A DNA stretch of 64,000 nt from Sphingobium cupriresistens (GCF_004152865.1 NZ_SEOO01000011.1:45523-109522), one strand, 5' to 3'; counted from the stretch's first letter, positions 9,399 to 18,645 are shown. Numbers and translations are program-made. The notes: generated from the letters alone by a model not told the origin.

Positions 9399-10898
9399 TC
9401 AGCCCGCCAGCGCCTTCTTCACCAGTTCGTTGACGACCTGTGGGTTCGCCTTGCCCTGCATCGCCTTCATCGTCTGTCCCACGAAGAAGCCGAACAGCGC
9501 TTCCTTGCCGCCGCGATACTGCTCGACCTTGTCGCCATTCCGGGCAAGCACCTCAGCCACCGCCGCCTCGATCGCGCCAGTGTCGGACGTCTGCTTCAGC
9601 CCCTTTTCCTCGACGATCTTGCCGGGCTTGTCGCCGGTTTCGAGCATGATCTCGAACACCTGCTTGGCGATCGTGCCGCTGATCGTGCCATCGGCGACCA
9701 GCGCCAGCAGTTCCGCGCCGTCGGTCGGGCCGACCGGGCTGGTGTCCAACGTCTTGCCCAGCCGGTTGAGCGCGCCATAGAGTTCTGACAATAGCCAGTT
9801 GGCCGACGCCTTGGCGACGTCGCTCTCGCCCTTGCCCTGGATGCGCGCGGCCTCGCTCACCAGCGTCTCGAACCAGCGCGCCGTGTCGGCGTCCGCGGTC
9901 AGCGTCGCGGCGTTATAGGCGGACAGGCCAAGCGCCTGCTCGTACCGCTTGCGCTTGACGTCGGGCAGTTCGGGCAACGAAGCCCGGCACGCCTCAAGAA
10001 ACGCATCGTCCAGTTCCAGCGGCAGCAGGTCGGGATCGGGGAAGTAGCGATAATCATGCGCATCTTCCTTCGACCGCATCGACCGCGTCTCGTTGCGGTC
10101 GGGATCATACAGCCGCGTTTCCTGCACGATCTTGCCGCCCGCTTCCAGCACGTCCACCTGGCGGTTCGCCTCATGCTCGACCACGGCCATCACGAAGCGC
10201 ACCGAGTTGACGTTCTTCGTCTCCGTGCGGGTGCCAAATTCCTCGCCGGGCTTGCGCACGGACACGTTGACGTCGGCGCGCATCGACCCCTGGTCCATAT
10301 TGCCGTCGCAGCTACCCACATAGCGCAGGATCGTCCGCAGCTTCGCCAGATACGCCCCGGCTTCGGCGGGTGAACGCATGTCGGGCTTCGACACGATTTC
10401 CATCAGCGCCACGCCCGACCGGTTGAGGTCGACATAGCTACTGGTGGGATGCTGGTCATGCATCAGCTTGCCGGCATCCTGCTCGACATGGATGCGCTCG
10501 ACACCGATGACCTTGGTGCTGGTGTCGGGGTTCTTTTCGTCCAGCACGATCTCGACCTGCCCTTCGCCCACGATCGGGTGATAGAGCTGGCTGATCTGAT
10601 AGCCCTGCGGCAGATCGGCGTAGAAATAATTCTTGCGGTCGAAGCGCGACCATTTGTTGATCTGCGCGTCGATCGCCATGCCGGTGCGCACCGCCTGACG
10701 AATGCATTCCTGATTGGGCACGGGCAACATGCCGGGCATGGCCGCGTCGACCAGGCTGACCTGCGTGTTCGGTTCCGCTCCAAAGGCCGTGGCGGCGCCG
10801 GAGAAGAGCTTGGCGTTCGACGTCACCTGCGCATGGACTTCCAGGCCGATCACGACCTCCCACTCGCCGGTTGCGCCCTGGATGCGATAGCTGCTCAT
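9399..10898 (-). CDS. gatB: Aspartyl/glutamyl-tRNA(Asn/Gln) amidotransferase subunit B
   Basis: 499 residues, the full family length. GatB binds the mischarged tRNA and phosphorylates the side chain before amidation. Visible signatures are [13 protein letters not shown] near the N-terminus, the Zn/ATP region with [15 protein letters not shown], and [21 protein letters not shown], plus the C-terminal YqeY-like tail ([19 protein letters not shown] onward). It is the last gene of gatC-gatA-X-gatB. Its ATG overlaps the stop of X in an ATGA arrangement. The presence of GatCAB implies that Gln-tRNA and/or Asn-tRNA is made by transamidation. Confidence 0.98.
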   Translation of the reverse strand: MSSYRIQGATGEWEVVIGLEVHAQVTSNAKLFSGAATAFGAEPNTQVSLVDAAMPGMLPVPNQECIRQAVRTGMAIDAQINKWSRFDRKNYFYADLPQGYQISQLYHPIVGEGQVEIVLDEKNPDTSTKVIGVERIHVEQDAGKLMHDQHPTSSYVDLNRSGVALMEIVSKPDMRSPAEAGAYLAKLRTILRYVGSCDGNMDQGSMRADVNVSVRKPGEEFGTRTETKNVNSVRFVMAVVEHEANRQVDVLEAGGKIVQETRLYDPDRNETRSMRSKEDAHDYRYFPDPDLLPLELDDAFLEACRASLPELPDVKRKRYEQALGLSAYNAATLTADADTARWFETLVSEAARIQGKGESDVAKASANWLLSELYGALNRLGKTLDTSPVGPTDGAELLALVADGTISGTIAKQVFEIMLETGDKPGKIVEEKGLKQTSDTGAIEAAVAEVLARNGDKVEQYRGGKEALFGFFVGQTMKAMQGKANPQVVNELVKKALAG

Positions 10899-11320
10899 TT
10901 TTTCCGTCTGCTTCTGTTCCGGTGATTAATATAGTTGATGATCGTCAATACGGTGTTGCTCATCAGCAAAGCGCCGATCCAGCATTCGCTGAGAACCCGC
11001 AGGACGACCACCTCGAAACCCAATTCCCCGCCCGCACGGAAAGCGTAAAGGCCTGCGATCAGGGCGACCAGGGCGAACATCGCGCCCATGGTGAAATCGC
11101 CCCGCAGCATGACCGTGTTGCCGACGCACAATCCCAGGATGGAAATGGCGATCAAGATGAAGAAGCGGGCCAGGGTGGCATGATTGTAGGAATGATGGTC
11201 GATATTGGCCAGGGAATTGCCGACATAAGCGCTCAATATGGCACCGAACGCAAGATTGAGCGCATTATGCGCTTCCATGAGGACGATCGCGTTGCGTTCA
11301 TAGAAACCGCCTGACTTCAT
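10895..11320 (-). CDS. Small integral membrane protein of unknown function inside the gat operon
   Basis: 141 residues with four likely membrane helices (about 18-34, 48-70, 75-95 and 105-130) and a very basic tail ([11 protein letters not shown]). I do not recognise a family. The gene sits between gatA and gatB, 41 bp after gatA, and its stop overlaps the gatB ATG by 4 bp, so gatB translation is probably coupled to it. An alternative start is the methionine at about residue 15 (MEAHNALN). Nothing in the sequence links it to tRNA amidation. Confidence 0.75.
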   Translation of the reverse strand: MKSGGFYERNAIVLMEAHNALNLAFGAILSAYVGNSLANIDHHSYNHATLARFFILIAISILGLCVGNTVMLRGDFTMGAMFALVALIAGLYAFRAGGELGFEVVVLRVLSECWIGALLMSNTVLTIINYINHRNRSRRKK

Positions 11321-11361
11321 CGTCTCGCCCCCATGCCATCATGTCTTGCGTCGCTCAGACC

Positions 11362-12846
11362 TTACCACCACTTGTCCGCCCGCGCGGTAAAGCCCGCCCG
11401 TTCCTCGATCGCCAGACCCGCGTTCAGAACCGTCTGCTCGTCCAGCGCCTTGCCGATGATCTGGAGGCCGATGGGCAAACCCTGGCTGTCCAGCCCGCCC
11501 GGCACCGCCATCGCCGGCAGTCCGGCCAGCGACGCCGGCACGGTGAAGACGTCGTTCAGATACATGGCCAGCGGATCGGCCTGCTTTTCGCCCAGCGCGA
11601 ACGACGCGCTTGGCGCGGTCGGGGTCAGCAGCAGGTCGCATTGTTCGAACGCCAAATCGAAATCGCGCGCGATCAGCGCCCGGACCTTCTGCGCCTGCGT
11701 ATAATAGGCGTCGTAGAAGCCCGCCGACAGGACATAGGTGCCGATCATGATGCGGCGCTTGACCTCCGGCCCGAAACCGGCGGCGCGGGTGGCGGCATAC
11801 ATATCCTGCAAGCCTGCGCCATCGGGCAGGTCGCGCTGGCCATAGCGCACGCCATCATAGCGGGCGAGGTTGGACGAGGCTTCGGCAGGCGCGATGATAT
11901 AATAGGCCGGCAGCGCATATTTGGTATGCGGCAGCGACACGTCGACCACCTTCGCGCCCGCATCCTTCAGCCAGGCGATGCCGCGATCCCACATGGCGGA
12001 GATTTCTTCGTTCAGGCCATCGGGGCGATATTCGTTGGGAATACCGACCGTCTTGCCGCGCAGGTCGCTCGACAATCCCGCTTCCCACTGGGGCACGGCC
12101 AGGTCGAGGCTGGTCGAATCCTTGGGATCGAATCCTGCCATCGTCTCCAGCAGGATCGCATTGTCGCGCACCGTGCGCGCCATCGGCCCGGCCTGATCGA
12201 GCGAGGAGGCGAAGGCCACGATGCCCCAGCGCGAGCAGCGGCCATAGGTCGGCTTGATGCCCGAAATGCCGGTGAAGGCGGCGGGCTGACGGATCGATCC
12301 GCCGGTGTCGGTGCCGGTCGCCGCCGGACACAGCCGCGCGGCAATCGCCGAAGACGAACCGCCCGAAGACCCACCGGGCGCGAGGGCGGCATTGCCGCCG
12401 TCATTGCGTCGCCAGGGCGAGATCACATTGCCATAATAGCTCGTCTCGTTGGACGATCCCATCGCGAACTGGTCGAGGTTCAGCTTGCCCAGCATCCCCG
12501 CGCCCGCGGCCCACAGCTTGCCCGACACGGTCGATTCATAGGTCGGCACGAAGCCTTCCAGCATGTGGCTCGCGGCGGTGGTCTGCGTTCCTTGGGTGCA
12601 GAACAGATCCTTCATGCCGATCGGCACGCCGGCCAGCGCGCCCAGCGTTTCGCCCGCGGCCTTCGCCTTGTCCGCGGCATCGGCGGCTTCCAGCGCCTTG
12701 TCCGGCGTTTCCACGATGAAGGCGTTCAGCGCCTTGGCGGCGGCGACATTGGCGTTGAAGCCTTCCGCCACTTCGCGGGCCGAAAAATCGCCCGCGCGGA
12801 AGCCGTCGCGAATTTCCGCGACCGTCAGATCAGTCAGATTGCTCAT
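11362..12846 (-). CDS. gatA: Aspartyl/glutamyl-tRNA(Asn/Gln) amidotransferase subunit A
   Basis: 494 residues. GatA is the amidase subunit that releases ammonia from glutamine for transfer to the aminoacyl-tRNA. The amidase signature is plain: [18 protein letters not shown] with the catalytic lysine, then [17 protein letters not shown] and [12 protein letters not shown] with the Ser-cisSer pair. Length matches the family. It is preceded by gatC with a 1-bp gap and followed by an unexpected membrane gene before gatB. Confidence 0.98.
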   Translation of the reverse strand: MSNLTDLTVAEIRDGFRAGDFSAREVAEGFNANVAAAKALNAFIVETPDKALEAADAADKAKAAGETLGALAGVPIGMKDLFCTQGTQTTAASHMLEGFVPTYESTVSGKLWAAGAGMLGKLNLDQFAMGSSNETSYYGNVISPWRRNDGGNAALAPGGSSGGSSSAIAARLCPAATGTDTGGSIRQPAAFTGISGIKPTYGRCSRWGIVAFASSLDQAGPMARTVRDNAILLETMAGFDPKDSTSLDLAVPQWEAGLSSDLRGKTVGIPNEYRPDGLNEEISAMWDRGIAWLKDAGAKVVDVSLPHTKYALPAYYIIAPAEASSNLARYDGVRYGQRDLPDGAGLQDMYAATRAAGFGPEVKRRIMIGTYVLSAGFYDAYYTQAQKVRALIARDFDLAFEQCDLLLTPTAPSASFALGEKQADPLAMYLNDVFTVPASLAGLPAMAVPGGLDSQGLPIGLQIIGKALDEQTVLNAGLAIEERAGFTARADKWW

Positions 12847-12847
12847 A

Positions 12848-13135
12848 TTATTCGATCACCTTGGGCACCGCGAAAAAGCCATGTTCGGCCTGCGGCGCAT
12901 TGGCCAGCACCTTGTCGCGCACATTGCCGTCGGTGACGACGTCCTGGCGCAGCCTTTGGTGGTTGGGGATGACGGCGGTCATCGGCTCTACGCCGGTGAC
13001 GTCCACCTCGCCCAATTGCTCCACCCAGCCAAGGATGTTGTTGAGTTCGGGCACCATGGCTTCGGCTTCGGCGTCGGTCACCGAAATGCGCGAGAGGCTG
13101 GCGATCTTTTTCACGGTTTGAAGGTCTATCGACAT
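12848..13135 (-). CDS. gatC: Aspartyl/glutamyl-tRNA(Asn/Gln) amidotransferase subunit C
   Basis: 95 residues, typical GatC. It wraps around GatA and tethers it to GatB. Recognisable segments are [42 protein letters not shown] and the C-terminal [10 protein letters not shown]. It is the first gene of the gatC-gatA-X-gatB operon, and the gap to the divergent gene at 13268 should hold the operon promoter. Confidence 0.97.
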   Translation of the reverse strand: MSIDLQTVKKIASLSRISVTDAEAEAMVPELNNILGWVEQLGEVDVTGVEPMTAVIPNHQRLRQDVVTDGNVRDKVLANAPQAEHGFFAVPKVIE

Positions 13136-13267
13136 GGGCCGCCGCTACCACCCGCGCCGGTCCGCTTCAAGCGCGTTTCACAGGCTCCGCCCGCATGGCC
13201 GCTTTAGCGCCTCTTGCGCGCGCCTGCCCCATGCGCCAGACAAGGGCGACAATTTCGGAGAGCATGG

Positions 13268-14386
13268 GTGGCCCGCAAATTCCTCTATATCATCGCGACC
13301 CTGGTCGTGCTGGTGATCGCCGCGCTGCTCATCTACCGCATATGGGGGATGCAGATCATCCGCCTGGTGATGGTCCCGCGCGAAGCCTTTACCCAGCTCC
13401 AGCCGCTGCCCGCTAACGCTTATGACAGCGCCGATATGTGGCTGGCGCGGCCCGACATCGTGAAGGATAATGTCGCGCTCTGGACTCCCGCCGGGGTCAC
13501 CACGCCCAACACGAGCCAGAAGGCCGCCATTTTCTTCATCCACCCGACCAGCTACATCACCACCTTTGGCGACGCGCACTGGAACGCCCGGATCGGCGAC
13601 AAGGAAGCGGACGCCACCGCCCGCCGCTTCGTGATGGGGCAGGCCAGCGCCTTCAACGCCGCGGGCGCGGTCTGGGCGCCGCGCTATCGCCAGGCCAATT
13701 ATGGCGCCTTCCTGACCGACAAGCCGGCCGGCGACCAGGCATTGGCCGCCGCCTATCGCGACGTGGCCCAGGCCTTCGCCGCCTTCCTGAAGGCCAATCC
13801 CACCGGCCCGCTGATCCTGGCCGGCCATAGCCAGGGGTCGCGCCACCTGTTGCAACTGCTGCGCGAACAGGTGGCGGGCAAGCCGGTCGCCGACCGCATC
13901 GCCGCCGTCTATGCCGTGGGTTGGCCAGTATCGGTGGAGGCGGATCTGCCCGCGCTCGGCCTGCCCGCCTGCGGCCGGCAGGACCAGGCGCATTGCATCG
14001 TCAGCTGGCAAAGCTATGCCGAACCGGCCGATCCCTCCGCCGTGGTCGAAAGCTTCGAGCGCAAGACCGGCTATACCGGCAAGCCCCGCAAGGGCACGCA
14101 CATGCTTTGCACCAACCCGATCACCGGCGCGTTCAACGGCGCGGCCCCGGCCAGCGCCAACAAGGGCACGCTCGACGCGCGCGAACAGGGCCAGCCGCCC
14201 AAGCTGCTCACCGGCATCGTCCCCGCGCGCTGCGACACCAGCGGCGTGCTGATGATCGGCGAGCCGGTCGACATGGGTCCGTTCACCCTGCCGGGCAACA
14301 ATTACCACGTCTATGATTACAGCCTTTTCTGGGGCAATGTGCGCGAGGATGCGCAGAAACGACTGGCGGCTTTCACCGGCAAGTGA
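13268..14386 (+). CDS. DUF3089 protein, alpha/beta-hydrolase-like, membrane-anchored
   Basis: About 372 residues. One N-terminal membrane helix (ARKFLYIIATLVVLVIAALLIYRI) is followed by a DUF3089 domain (AAIFFIHPTSYITTFGDAHWNA). It contains a nucleophile-elbow-like GHSQGS (LILAGHSQGSRHLLQLLREQ), as in alpha/beta hydrolases. The start is chosen as GTG at 13268, because GGAG lies 7 nt upstream and it places the helix at the N-terminus; an ATG-like frame upstream lacks a ribosome site. The catalytic domain is probably periplasmic. The substrate is unknown. Confidence 0.85.
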   Translation: MARKFLYIIATLVVLVIAALLIYRIWGMQIIRLVMVPREAFTQLQPLPANAYDSADMWLARPDIVKDNVALWTPAGVTTPNTSQKAAIFFIHPTSYITTFGDAHWNARIGDKEADATARRFVMGQASAFNAAGAVWAPRYRQANYGAFLTDKPAGDQALAAAYRDVAQAFAAFLKANPTGPLILAGHSQGSRHLLQLLREQVAGKPVADRIAAVYAVGWPVSVEADLPALGLPACGRQDQAHCIVSWQSYAEPADPSAVVESFERKTGYTGKPRKGTHMLCTNPITGAFNGAAPASANKGTLDAREQGQPPKLLTGIVPARCDTSGVLMIGEPVDMGPFTLPGNNYHVYDYSLFWGNVREDAQKRLAAFTGK

Positions 14387-14418
14387 CTCTTGTCTGAAGA
14401 CGTGGCAGGGCGAACGCC

Positions 14419-14892
14419 ATGACACTGGTTACAACGGATCGCGCGGCCTTCCGCGCGGCGCTGCCGCAGGGCGGACGGCTGATCGGCATGGATGTCGGCA
14501 CGAAAACGATCGGGCTGGCGCTGTGTGACGCCGAATGGTCGATCGCCAGCCCCGCCTACACCGTCACGCGCGGCAAGTTCAGCAAGGACAAGATCGGCCT
14601 GGCCGCCTTCATGACGCAGCAGAATGTGAAGGGCATCGTCATCGGCCTGCCGCTGAACCTCGACGGCACCAATAGCCCGCGCAGCCAGTCGAGCCGCGCT
14701 TTTGCCCATAATGTCGCGGACCTGGGCTGCCCGGTGCTGCTGTGGGACGAACGCTGGTCGACCCAGGCCGTCACCCGCACCCTGCTGGAAGCCGACGCCA
14801 GCCGCGCCCGCCGCGACGAACTGGTCGACAAGCTCGCCGCCAGCTATATCTTGCAGGGCGCGATCGACGGTCTGGTGGCGGGAATGGAGTGA
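14419..14892 (+). CDS. ruvX: RuvX/YqgF-family Holliday junction resolvase-like nuclease
   Basis: 157 residues with the RNase H-like fold of the YqgF family, implicated in Holliday junction resolution and in 16S rRNA 5'-end maturation. Key motifs are [18 protein letters not shown] with the first catalytic Asp, [28 protein letters not shown] with the second acidic pair, and a final [13 protein letters not shown]. It lies 32 bp after the DUF3089 gene and its stop touches the next start (TGA then ATG at 14894). Confidence 0.95.
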   Translation: MTLVTTDRAAFRAALPQGGRLIGMDVGTKTIGLALCDAEWSIASPAYTVTRGKFSKDKIGLAAFMTQQNVKGIVIGLPLNLDGTNSPRSQSSRAFAHNVADLGCPVLLWDERWSTQAVTRTLLEADASRARRDELVDKLAASYILQGAIDGLVAGME

Positions 14893-14893
14893 G

Positions 14894-15304
14894 ATGACCA
14901 TGCAGCCCCGCCATCTTCTCTACGCCGTCCTCCTCGCCACCGGCGCGGGCCTGCCGGCCGCGGCGCAGGCCGGCTTCTACAGCGGCGACGAACTCTACGC
15001 CGTCTGCACGACCGACAAGGATGGCAAGGATTATTTCGAAAAATCCTATGAATGCGTCGGCTATATCAGCGGCGCGGTCGATGCGTTCAACACGACGCGG
15101 GAGGCCAACAAACTGAAAAGCTGCATCCCCGGCGACGTGACGATCAACCAGTTGCGCGTGGCCACGGTGGATTATCTGGGCAAGAACCCGATCGACCGCA
15201 AGAAATCCGCCTCCTCCCAGGTCTTCGCCGCGATCCGCAAGGCCTGGCCCTGCGCAAGTGCGGCCAAGGCGCCGGCGAAGAAGAAGAGCCGCAAGAAGCG
15301 CTGA
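14894..15304 (+). CDS. Rap1a/Tai-like secreted protein
   Basis: About 136 residues. A signal peptide (to about residue 25, PAAAQAG) precedes a small alpha-helical domain with conserved cysteines (ELYAVCTTDKDG, YECVGYISGAVDAF, LKSCIPGDVT, KAWPC) that fits the Rap1a/Tai family, first known as immunity proteins against type VI amidase effectors. The tail is very basic (KAPAKKKSRKKR). ATGs at 14894 and 14900 both fit. No type VI secretion or effector gene is in the window, so an immunity role is not supported here and a housekeeping periplasmic role is equally possible. Confidence 0.75.
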   Translation: MTMQPRHLLYAVLLATGAGLPAAAQAGFYSGDELYAVCTTDKDGKDYFEKSYECVGYISGAVDAFNTTREANKLKSCIPGDVTINQLRVATVDYLGKNPIDRKKSASSQVFAAIRKAWPCASAAKAPAKKKSRKKR

Positions 15305-15370
15305 GGGCGGTTGGCAGAAGGGCGCGGCGCTTTTGGGTAGGTAGACTCTACTCCGCCTGTTATTCCACTC

Positions 15371-15754
15371 TCACCCCTCGAACGCCGCGATGATCGGGCA
15401 CGGCCCTTCCTCGCTCGCATGACATTCCCGCGCCAACCGCTCCAGAGCGCTCCGCGCCGCCTGCAATTCGGCGATCTTAGCGTCCAGCGCCGCGATCCGA
15501 TCCGCCGCCAGCGCCCGCGCCCGCGCCCGGTCCTGTCCGGCGTCCAGTTGCAGCAACTCGCCGATCTGCTCCAATGTGAAGCCTGCCCCCTGCGCCGAGC
15601 GGATGAAGCCCAGCCGCCGCGCATCACTGTCACCATAGCGGCGCACGCCCTCGCCCCGCTCTGGCGTGTCGAGCAGGCCGCGCCGCTGGTAATAGCGCAC
15701 CGTCTCCACATGTACCCCGGCCGATCGGGCCAGTGTGGAAATCGTCATGCTCAT
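15371..15754 (-). CDS. MerR-family regulator, MerR(Hg)-like but lacking one canonical Cys
   Basis: About 127 residues. It has an N-terminal winged HTH (ISTLARSAGVHVETVRYYQ), a coiled-coil dimer helix and a C-terminal metal-loop segment ECHASEEGPCPIIAAFEG, which closely matches the two-cysteine end of mercury MerR. The third mercury ligand of classical MerR, located just before the dimer helix, is not a cysteine here (LDAGQDRAR). It is divergent from a glutaredoxin-MauE fusion gene, and a perfect MerR-type promoter lies between them. ATGs at 15754 and 15748 are both possible. It probably senses a metal or thiol stress other than Hg(II) by the standard three-coordinate mode; that is inference. 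Confidence 0.85.
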   Translation of the reverse strand: MSMTISTLARSAGVHVETVRYYQRRGLLDTPERGEGVRRYGDSDARRLGFIRSAQGAGFTLEQIGELLQLDAGQDRARARALAADRIAALDAKIAELQAARSALERLARECHASEEGPCPIIAAFEG

Positions 15755-15757
15755 CTC

Positions 15758-15788
15758 TTGACTCCGTACCATGATACGGCCCCTATAT
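15758..15788 (+). promoter_or_regulatory. MerR-type promoter/operator with 19-bp spacer
   Basis: -35 TTGACT at 15758-15763 and -10 CTATAT at 15783-15788, separated by 19 bp. The spacer carries a 16-bp dyad, CCGTACCATGATACGG at 15764-15779, with one mismatched pair. An over-long spacer with a central dyad is the hallmark of promoters twisted open by MerR-family activators. It points to the glutaredoxin-MauE gene; the regulator gene starts a few bases away on the other strand and would be autoregulated. Confidence 0.85.
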
Positions 15789-15822
15789 GGGGCGCATCCG
15801 TCCCATGACCAAGGATGCCAAG

Positions 15823-16587
15823 ATGACCAGCCCCGACCCCAAAACCGGCGAACGCAGCGCCAGCATCTATCGCATGGTGATGCCCGGCCATATCTGCCCC
15901 TATGGCGTCAAGGCGCGCTGGCTGCTTAAACGCCATGGCTATGATGTGGACGATCACTGGCTGAAGACCCGCGCGGAAACCGACGCATTCAAGGCGCAGC
16001 ATGACGTCAAGACCACGCCGCAAATCGTCATCGACGGTCAGCGGATCGGCGGCCATGACGATCTGCGCCGCTATCTCGGCCTCAAGGTCAAAGACCCCAA
16101 CGCGACCAGCTATGTGCCGGTGCTGGCGGTGTTCGCCGTGGCGGCGCTGCTGGCGCTGGCGGTCAACTGGCTGACCTTCCTGCCGCTGCTGTCCTTCATG
16201 ACGCTGGAGCGGTTCGTCGCGATCGCGATGATGCTACTCGCCATGCTGAAATTGCAGGATGTGGACCGGTTCGCGACCATGTTCCTGAACTACGACCTGC
16301 TCGCCCGTCGCCTGCCGCCCTATGGCCTCGTCTATCCCTTCCTGGAACTGGGCGCGGGCGTGCTGATGCTGACGCGGACGCTCGACTGGCTCTCGATCCC
16401 TGTCGCCCTGTTCATCGGCGGCATCGGCGCGGTATCGGTGTTCAAGGCGGTCTATGTCGAAAAGCGCGAGCTCAAATGCGCCTGCGTCGGCGGTAGCAGC
16501 ACCGTGCCGCTGGGGTTCGTGTCCTTGACCGAGAATGTGATGATGATCGCGATGGCGCTGTGGATGGTGGCTGGGATCGGACATTAA
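15823..16587 (+). CDS. Glutaredoxin domain fused to a MauE/DoxX-like membrane domain
   Basis: About 254 residues. The N-terminal glutaredoxin/thioredoxin fold carries CPYG at residues 25-28 and the cis-proline motif KTTPQIVIDGQRIGG. Then come four or five membrane helices (from about residue 95) of the MauE/DoxX type, ending ELKCACVGGSSTVPLGF with a CxC pair. The fusion suggests transfer of reducing equivalents between a cytoplasmic thiol domain and a membrane partner. The promoter -10 at 15783-15788 rules out the far upstream ATG at 15787. I chose 15823 because AAGGA lies 7 nt before it; 15805 is the alternative. Regulated by the divergent MerR protein. Confidence 0.82.
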   Translation: MTSPDPKTGERSASIYRMVMPGHICPYGVKARWLLKRHGYDVDDHWLKTRAETDAFKAQHDVKTTPQIVIDGQRIGGHDDLRRYLGLKVKDPNATSYVPVLAVFAVAALLALAVNWLTFLPLLSFMTLERFVAIAMMLLAMLKLQDVDRFATMFLNYDLLARRLPPYGLVYPFLELGAGVLMLTRTLDWLSIPVALFIGGIGAVSVFKAVYVEKRELKCACVGGSSTVPLGFVSLTENVMMIAMALWMVAGIGH

Positions 16588-16595
16588 AGCCAGCA

Positions 16596-16625
16596 CCCGT
16601 TCGGGCTGAGTTCAGGGCGAACGGG
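16596..16625. repeat. Short palindromic intergenic repeat (CCCGTTCG family)
   Basis: Arms CCCGTTCG and CGAACGGG (8 bp) enclose GGCTGAGTTCAGGG. It lies between two convergent genes and is the shortest member of a repeat family seen also at 24421, 27808 and 44508. Confidence 0.7.
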
Positions 16626-16639
16626 TTTACAAATTCGTC

Positions 16640-18100
16640 CTACTCCCCGTCCCGCCCATAGACATCGGGCAGGAACTGCACCCCCTGCGCGGTCGGCACG
16701 GCGGTCAGATAGGTCAGGAACACCGGCACCGGCTGGGGCAGCGGTTCATGCTGTTCGGGCGCATCGCTGTCGGTCGTCGGCGTCTTGCCAAAGAACCAGC
16801 GCCCCAGCCGCTGCGCATCCTCCAGCCGGACGCAGCCATTGCTATAATGGCGATCCTCCTTGGCGAACAGGTCGCGCTGGGGCGTGTCGTGCAGGTAGAT
16901 GCCCAGGTCATTGGGGAACATGAACTTGATCCGCCCCATGGCGTTGTTGCCGCCCGGCAACTGGCGCACGCGCACTTCGCTCTGCCCGGCCGCCACCGCC
17001 CGCCAGTCGATCGCGCTCTGCGCCAGTGGCGCGGGGTTGGCGCTCCAGTCGGACAGCGCTTCATAACGCAGGCTTTTCAGCGACGCGCCGCTCAGGATCT
17101 TGGGCGCAACCTTGCGCTCCACCAGGTCGGACGGAATGTTCCAATAGGGGTTGAGCGTCGCATAACGGATCATCCCCGCCATCATCGGCGTCTGCGTTTC
17201 CTTCGTCCCGGCGACGACCTTCATCGTGCCGTCCAGCGCGCCCTTGCTATAATACCATAGCCGCGCCGATGCGGCGTCCACCACGACATGGCGGGTCCAT
17301 GGGCCGGGCAGGACGCGCGCCCGTTCCAGATTGAGCGCCAGCAGCCGGTCGTAGCGGTCCGGCCCGTCGTTCAGCGCCGCAATCGTCATCGCGCCGGCGA
17401 CGCCGTCGGGCTTGAGGCCATGGTCGGTCTGGAACGCCTTCACCTTCGCCGCCAGCGCCTTGTCATAGGCGACGCCGTCCGACAGGCCGAGCCGATGGCG
17501 CAGCAGCGTGATTTCTGGCGCCTTGCCGCCGGGGCGCAGCTTGACGCCTTCGGGGATCTGCACCGCGGGCAGTCCGCCCCATGTGTCGAGATAATGCGCC
17601 CGCGCGCTGCGCAACCGCATATAGAGCGCACTCATCCACCCGGCGGTCTGGATATAGTCGGTGAGCGATGGGGCCAGCGATGCGGCGCGCACGACATCTG
17701 CCGGGCTGGGCGGTTTGGGTTCCGCCTCCTGGTCGATATAGCGCATCTTCACGCCCCTGGCCGGGCGGCGCATGTCGGCGACCAGCGCGGCGAAGGCGCG
17801 CGACAGAGCGAGGTCGGCGCGGGCCAGCGCCTTGGTATTGCCCTCGGTGTCGGCCACGTCGATCAGGCGCTTGAGGTCGCGCGCGTCATAGTCGCGCGGG
17901 CTCAGGCCATCGGCCTCGCTATCCGCGATCAACGCCAGAAGCGCGTCGGCCTGCGGCCCGATGCGATCCTGTTCAACCCAGAGCGGCCAGAAACCGCGCG
18001 GGCTGTAGAAATCCCTGAGCTTGCCGCTGACGCCCGCGCGAATTTCGGCGGCGACGCTCGATTGGGCGGCCTTGTCGGCCGCGGCGCCCTGCGCCTGCAC
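16640..18100 (-). CDS. Murein L,D-transpeptidase, LdtD/YcbB type
   Basis: 486 residues from GTG at 18100. It makes or remodels 3-3 peptidoglycan cross-links in the periplasm. A scaffold domain comes first (LRDFYSPRGFWPLWVEQ), then a peptidoglycan-binding domain (ITLLRHRLGLSDGVAYDKAL, AFQTDHGLKPDGVAGAM), then a YkuD catalytic domain with GIYLHDTPQ and HYSNGCVRLEDA (catalytic Cys near residue 423). The GTG start removes the secretion signal: reading on upstream in frame gives a good signal peptide (SLSLLACLLAAAV, cleavage near VQAQ), but no ATG/GTG/TTG. The only suitable codon is CTG at 18196-18194, which overlaps the stop of the upstream lipoprotein gene. True start therefore unclear. Confidence 0.9.
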   Translation of the reverse strand: MQAQGAAADKAAQSSVAAEIRAGVSGKLRDFYSPRGFWPLWVEQDRIGPQADALLALIADSEADGLSPRDYDARDLKRLIDVADTEGNTKALARADLALSRAFAALVADMRRPARGVKMRYIDQEAEPKPPSPADVVRAASLAPSLTDYIQTAGWMSALYMRLRSARAHYLDTWGGLPAVQIPEGVKLRPGGKAPEITLLRHRLGLSDGVAYDKALAAKVKAFQTDHGLKPDGVAGAMTIAALNDGPDRYDRLLALNLERARVLPGPWTRHVVVDAASARLWYYSKGALDGTMKVVAGTKETQTPMMAGMIRYATLNPYWNIPSDLVERKVAPKILSGASLKSLRYEALSDWSANPAPLAQSAIDWRAVAAGQSEVRVRQLPGGNNAMGRIKFMFPNDLGIYLHDTPQRDLFAKEDRHYSNGCVRLEDAQRLGRWFFGKTPTTDSDAPEQHEPLPQPVPVFLTYLTAVPTAQGVQFLPDVYGRDGE

Positions 18101-18192
18101 CCCGTGGGGAATTACGGCGGCGGCCAGCAGACAGGCAAGCAGCGAAAGCGAAGGGGCGCGACGAACTCGCCGCGCCCGAAAAACCGCGTGGA

Positions 18193-18447
18193 TCAGCCGC
18201 GTTCTCCCCGGCGCGTCGGCGGCGGTGGCGGTGGCGGCGGGCAGGGCGGACCCTGGACGGCGTGGTAGATGCCATCGGCGGTATAATAGCCATCGACATA
18301 GCCGTCGCCATCGCGATCGGCCGCGACGGTGCCGGCGATGGCGCCGGGTCCGACCGGCGGCGCGGCCGTGACCGGCGCCTCATTCTTGGCGCAAGCGCTG
18401 AGCGCCAATAGCCCGCCAGCGGCCAAAGCCAGATATTTATAGTGCAT
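18193..18447 (-). CDS. Small lipoprotein with a D-x-D-x-D-G motif
   Basis: 84 residues. The signal peptide ends in a lipobox (LLALSACAK), so lipidation at the cysteine near residue 19 is likely. The mature part has a calcium-loop-like DRDGDGYVDGYYT and a run of eight prolines near the end, followed by basic TRRGERG. Not recognised as a named family. It is directly upstream of the L,D-transpeptidase gene on the same strand and overlaps its probable true start, so the two are likely co-translated in the envelope. Confidence 0.75.
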   Translation of the reverse strand: MHYKYLALAAGGLLALSACAKNEAPVTAAPPVGPGAIAGTVAADRDGDGYVDGYYTADGIYHAVQGPPCPPPPPPPPTRRGERG

Positions 18448-18615
18448 AGAAACTCCCTGAACGCCTGGGCGGCAGGCCGCCTTGCGCCGTTAGACTCCTC
18501 GCCGCGACCCATGCGGCTCGATCCCAACGTGCGGGCACGGAATAAAATCCATTACTCGAACGAAATGACGATGAAGCGTGGCCGATCAGCGGCGAGCCGC
18601 CATAAGCAGACGAAG

Positions 18616-18639
18616 GTGTTCCCGCGTAGGCGGGAACAC
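18616..18639. repeat. Perfect 10-bp-arm palindrome downstream of serB
   Basis: Arms GTGTTCCCGC (18616-18625) and GCGGGAACAC (18630-18639) around GTAG. No T-run follows on either strand, so it is a REP-like or RNA-stabilising element rather than a simple terminator. The remaining 170 bases back to the lipoprotein gene show nothing clear. Confidence 0.65.
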
Positions 18640-18645
18640 GCTGCC

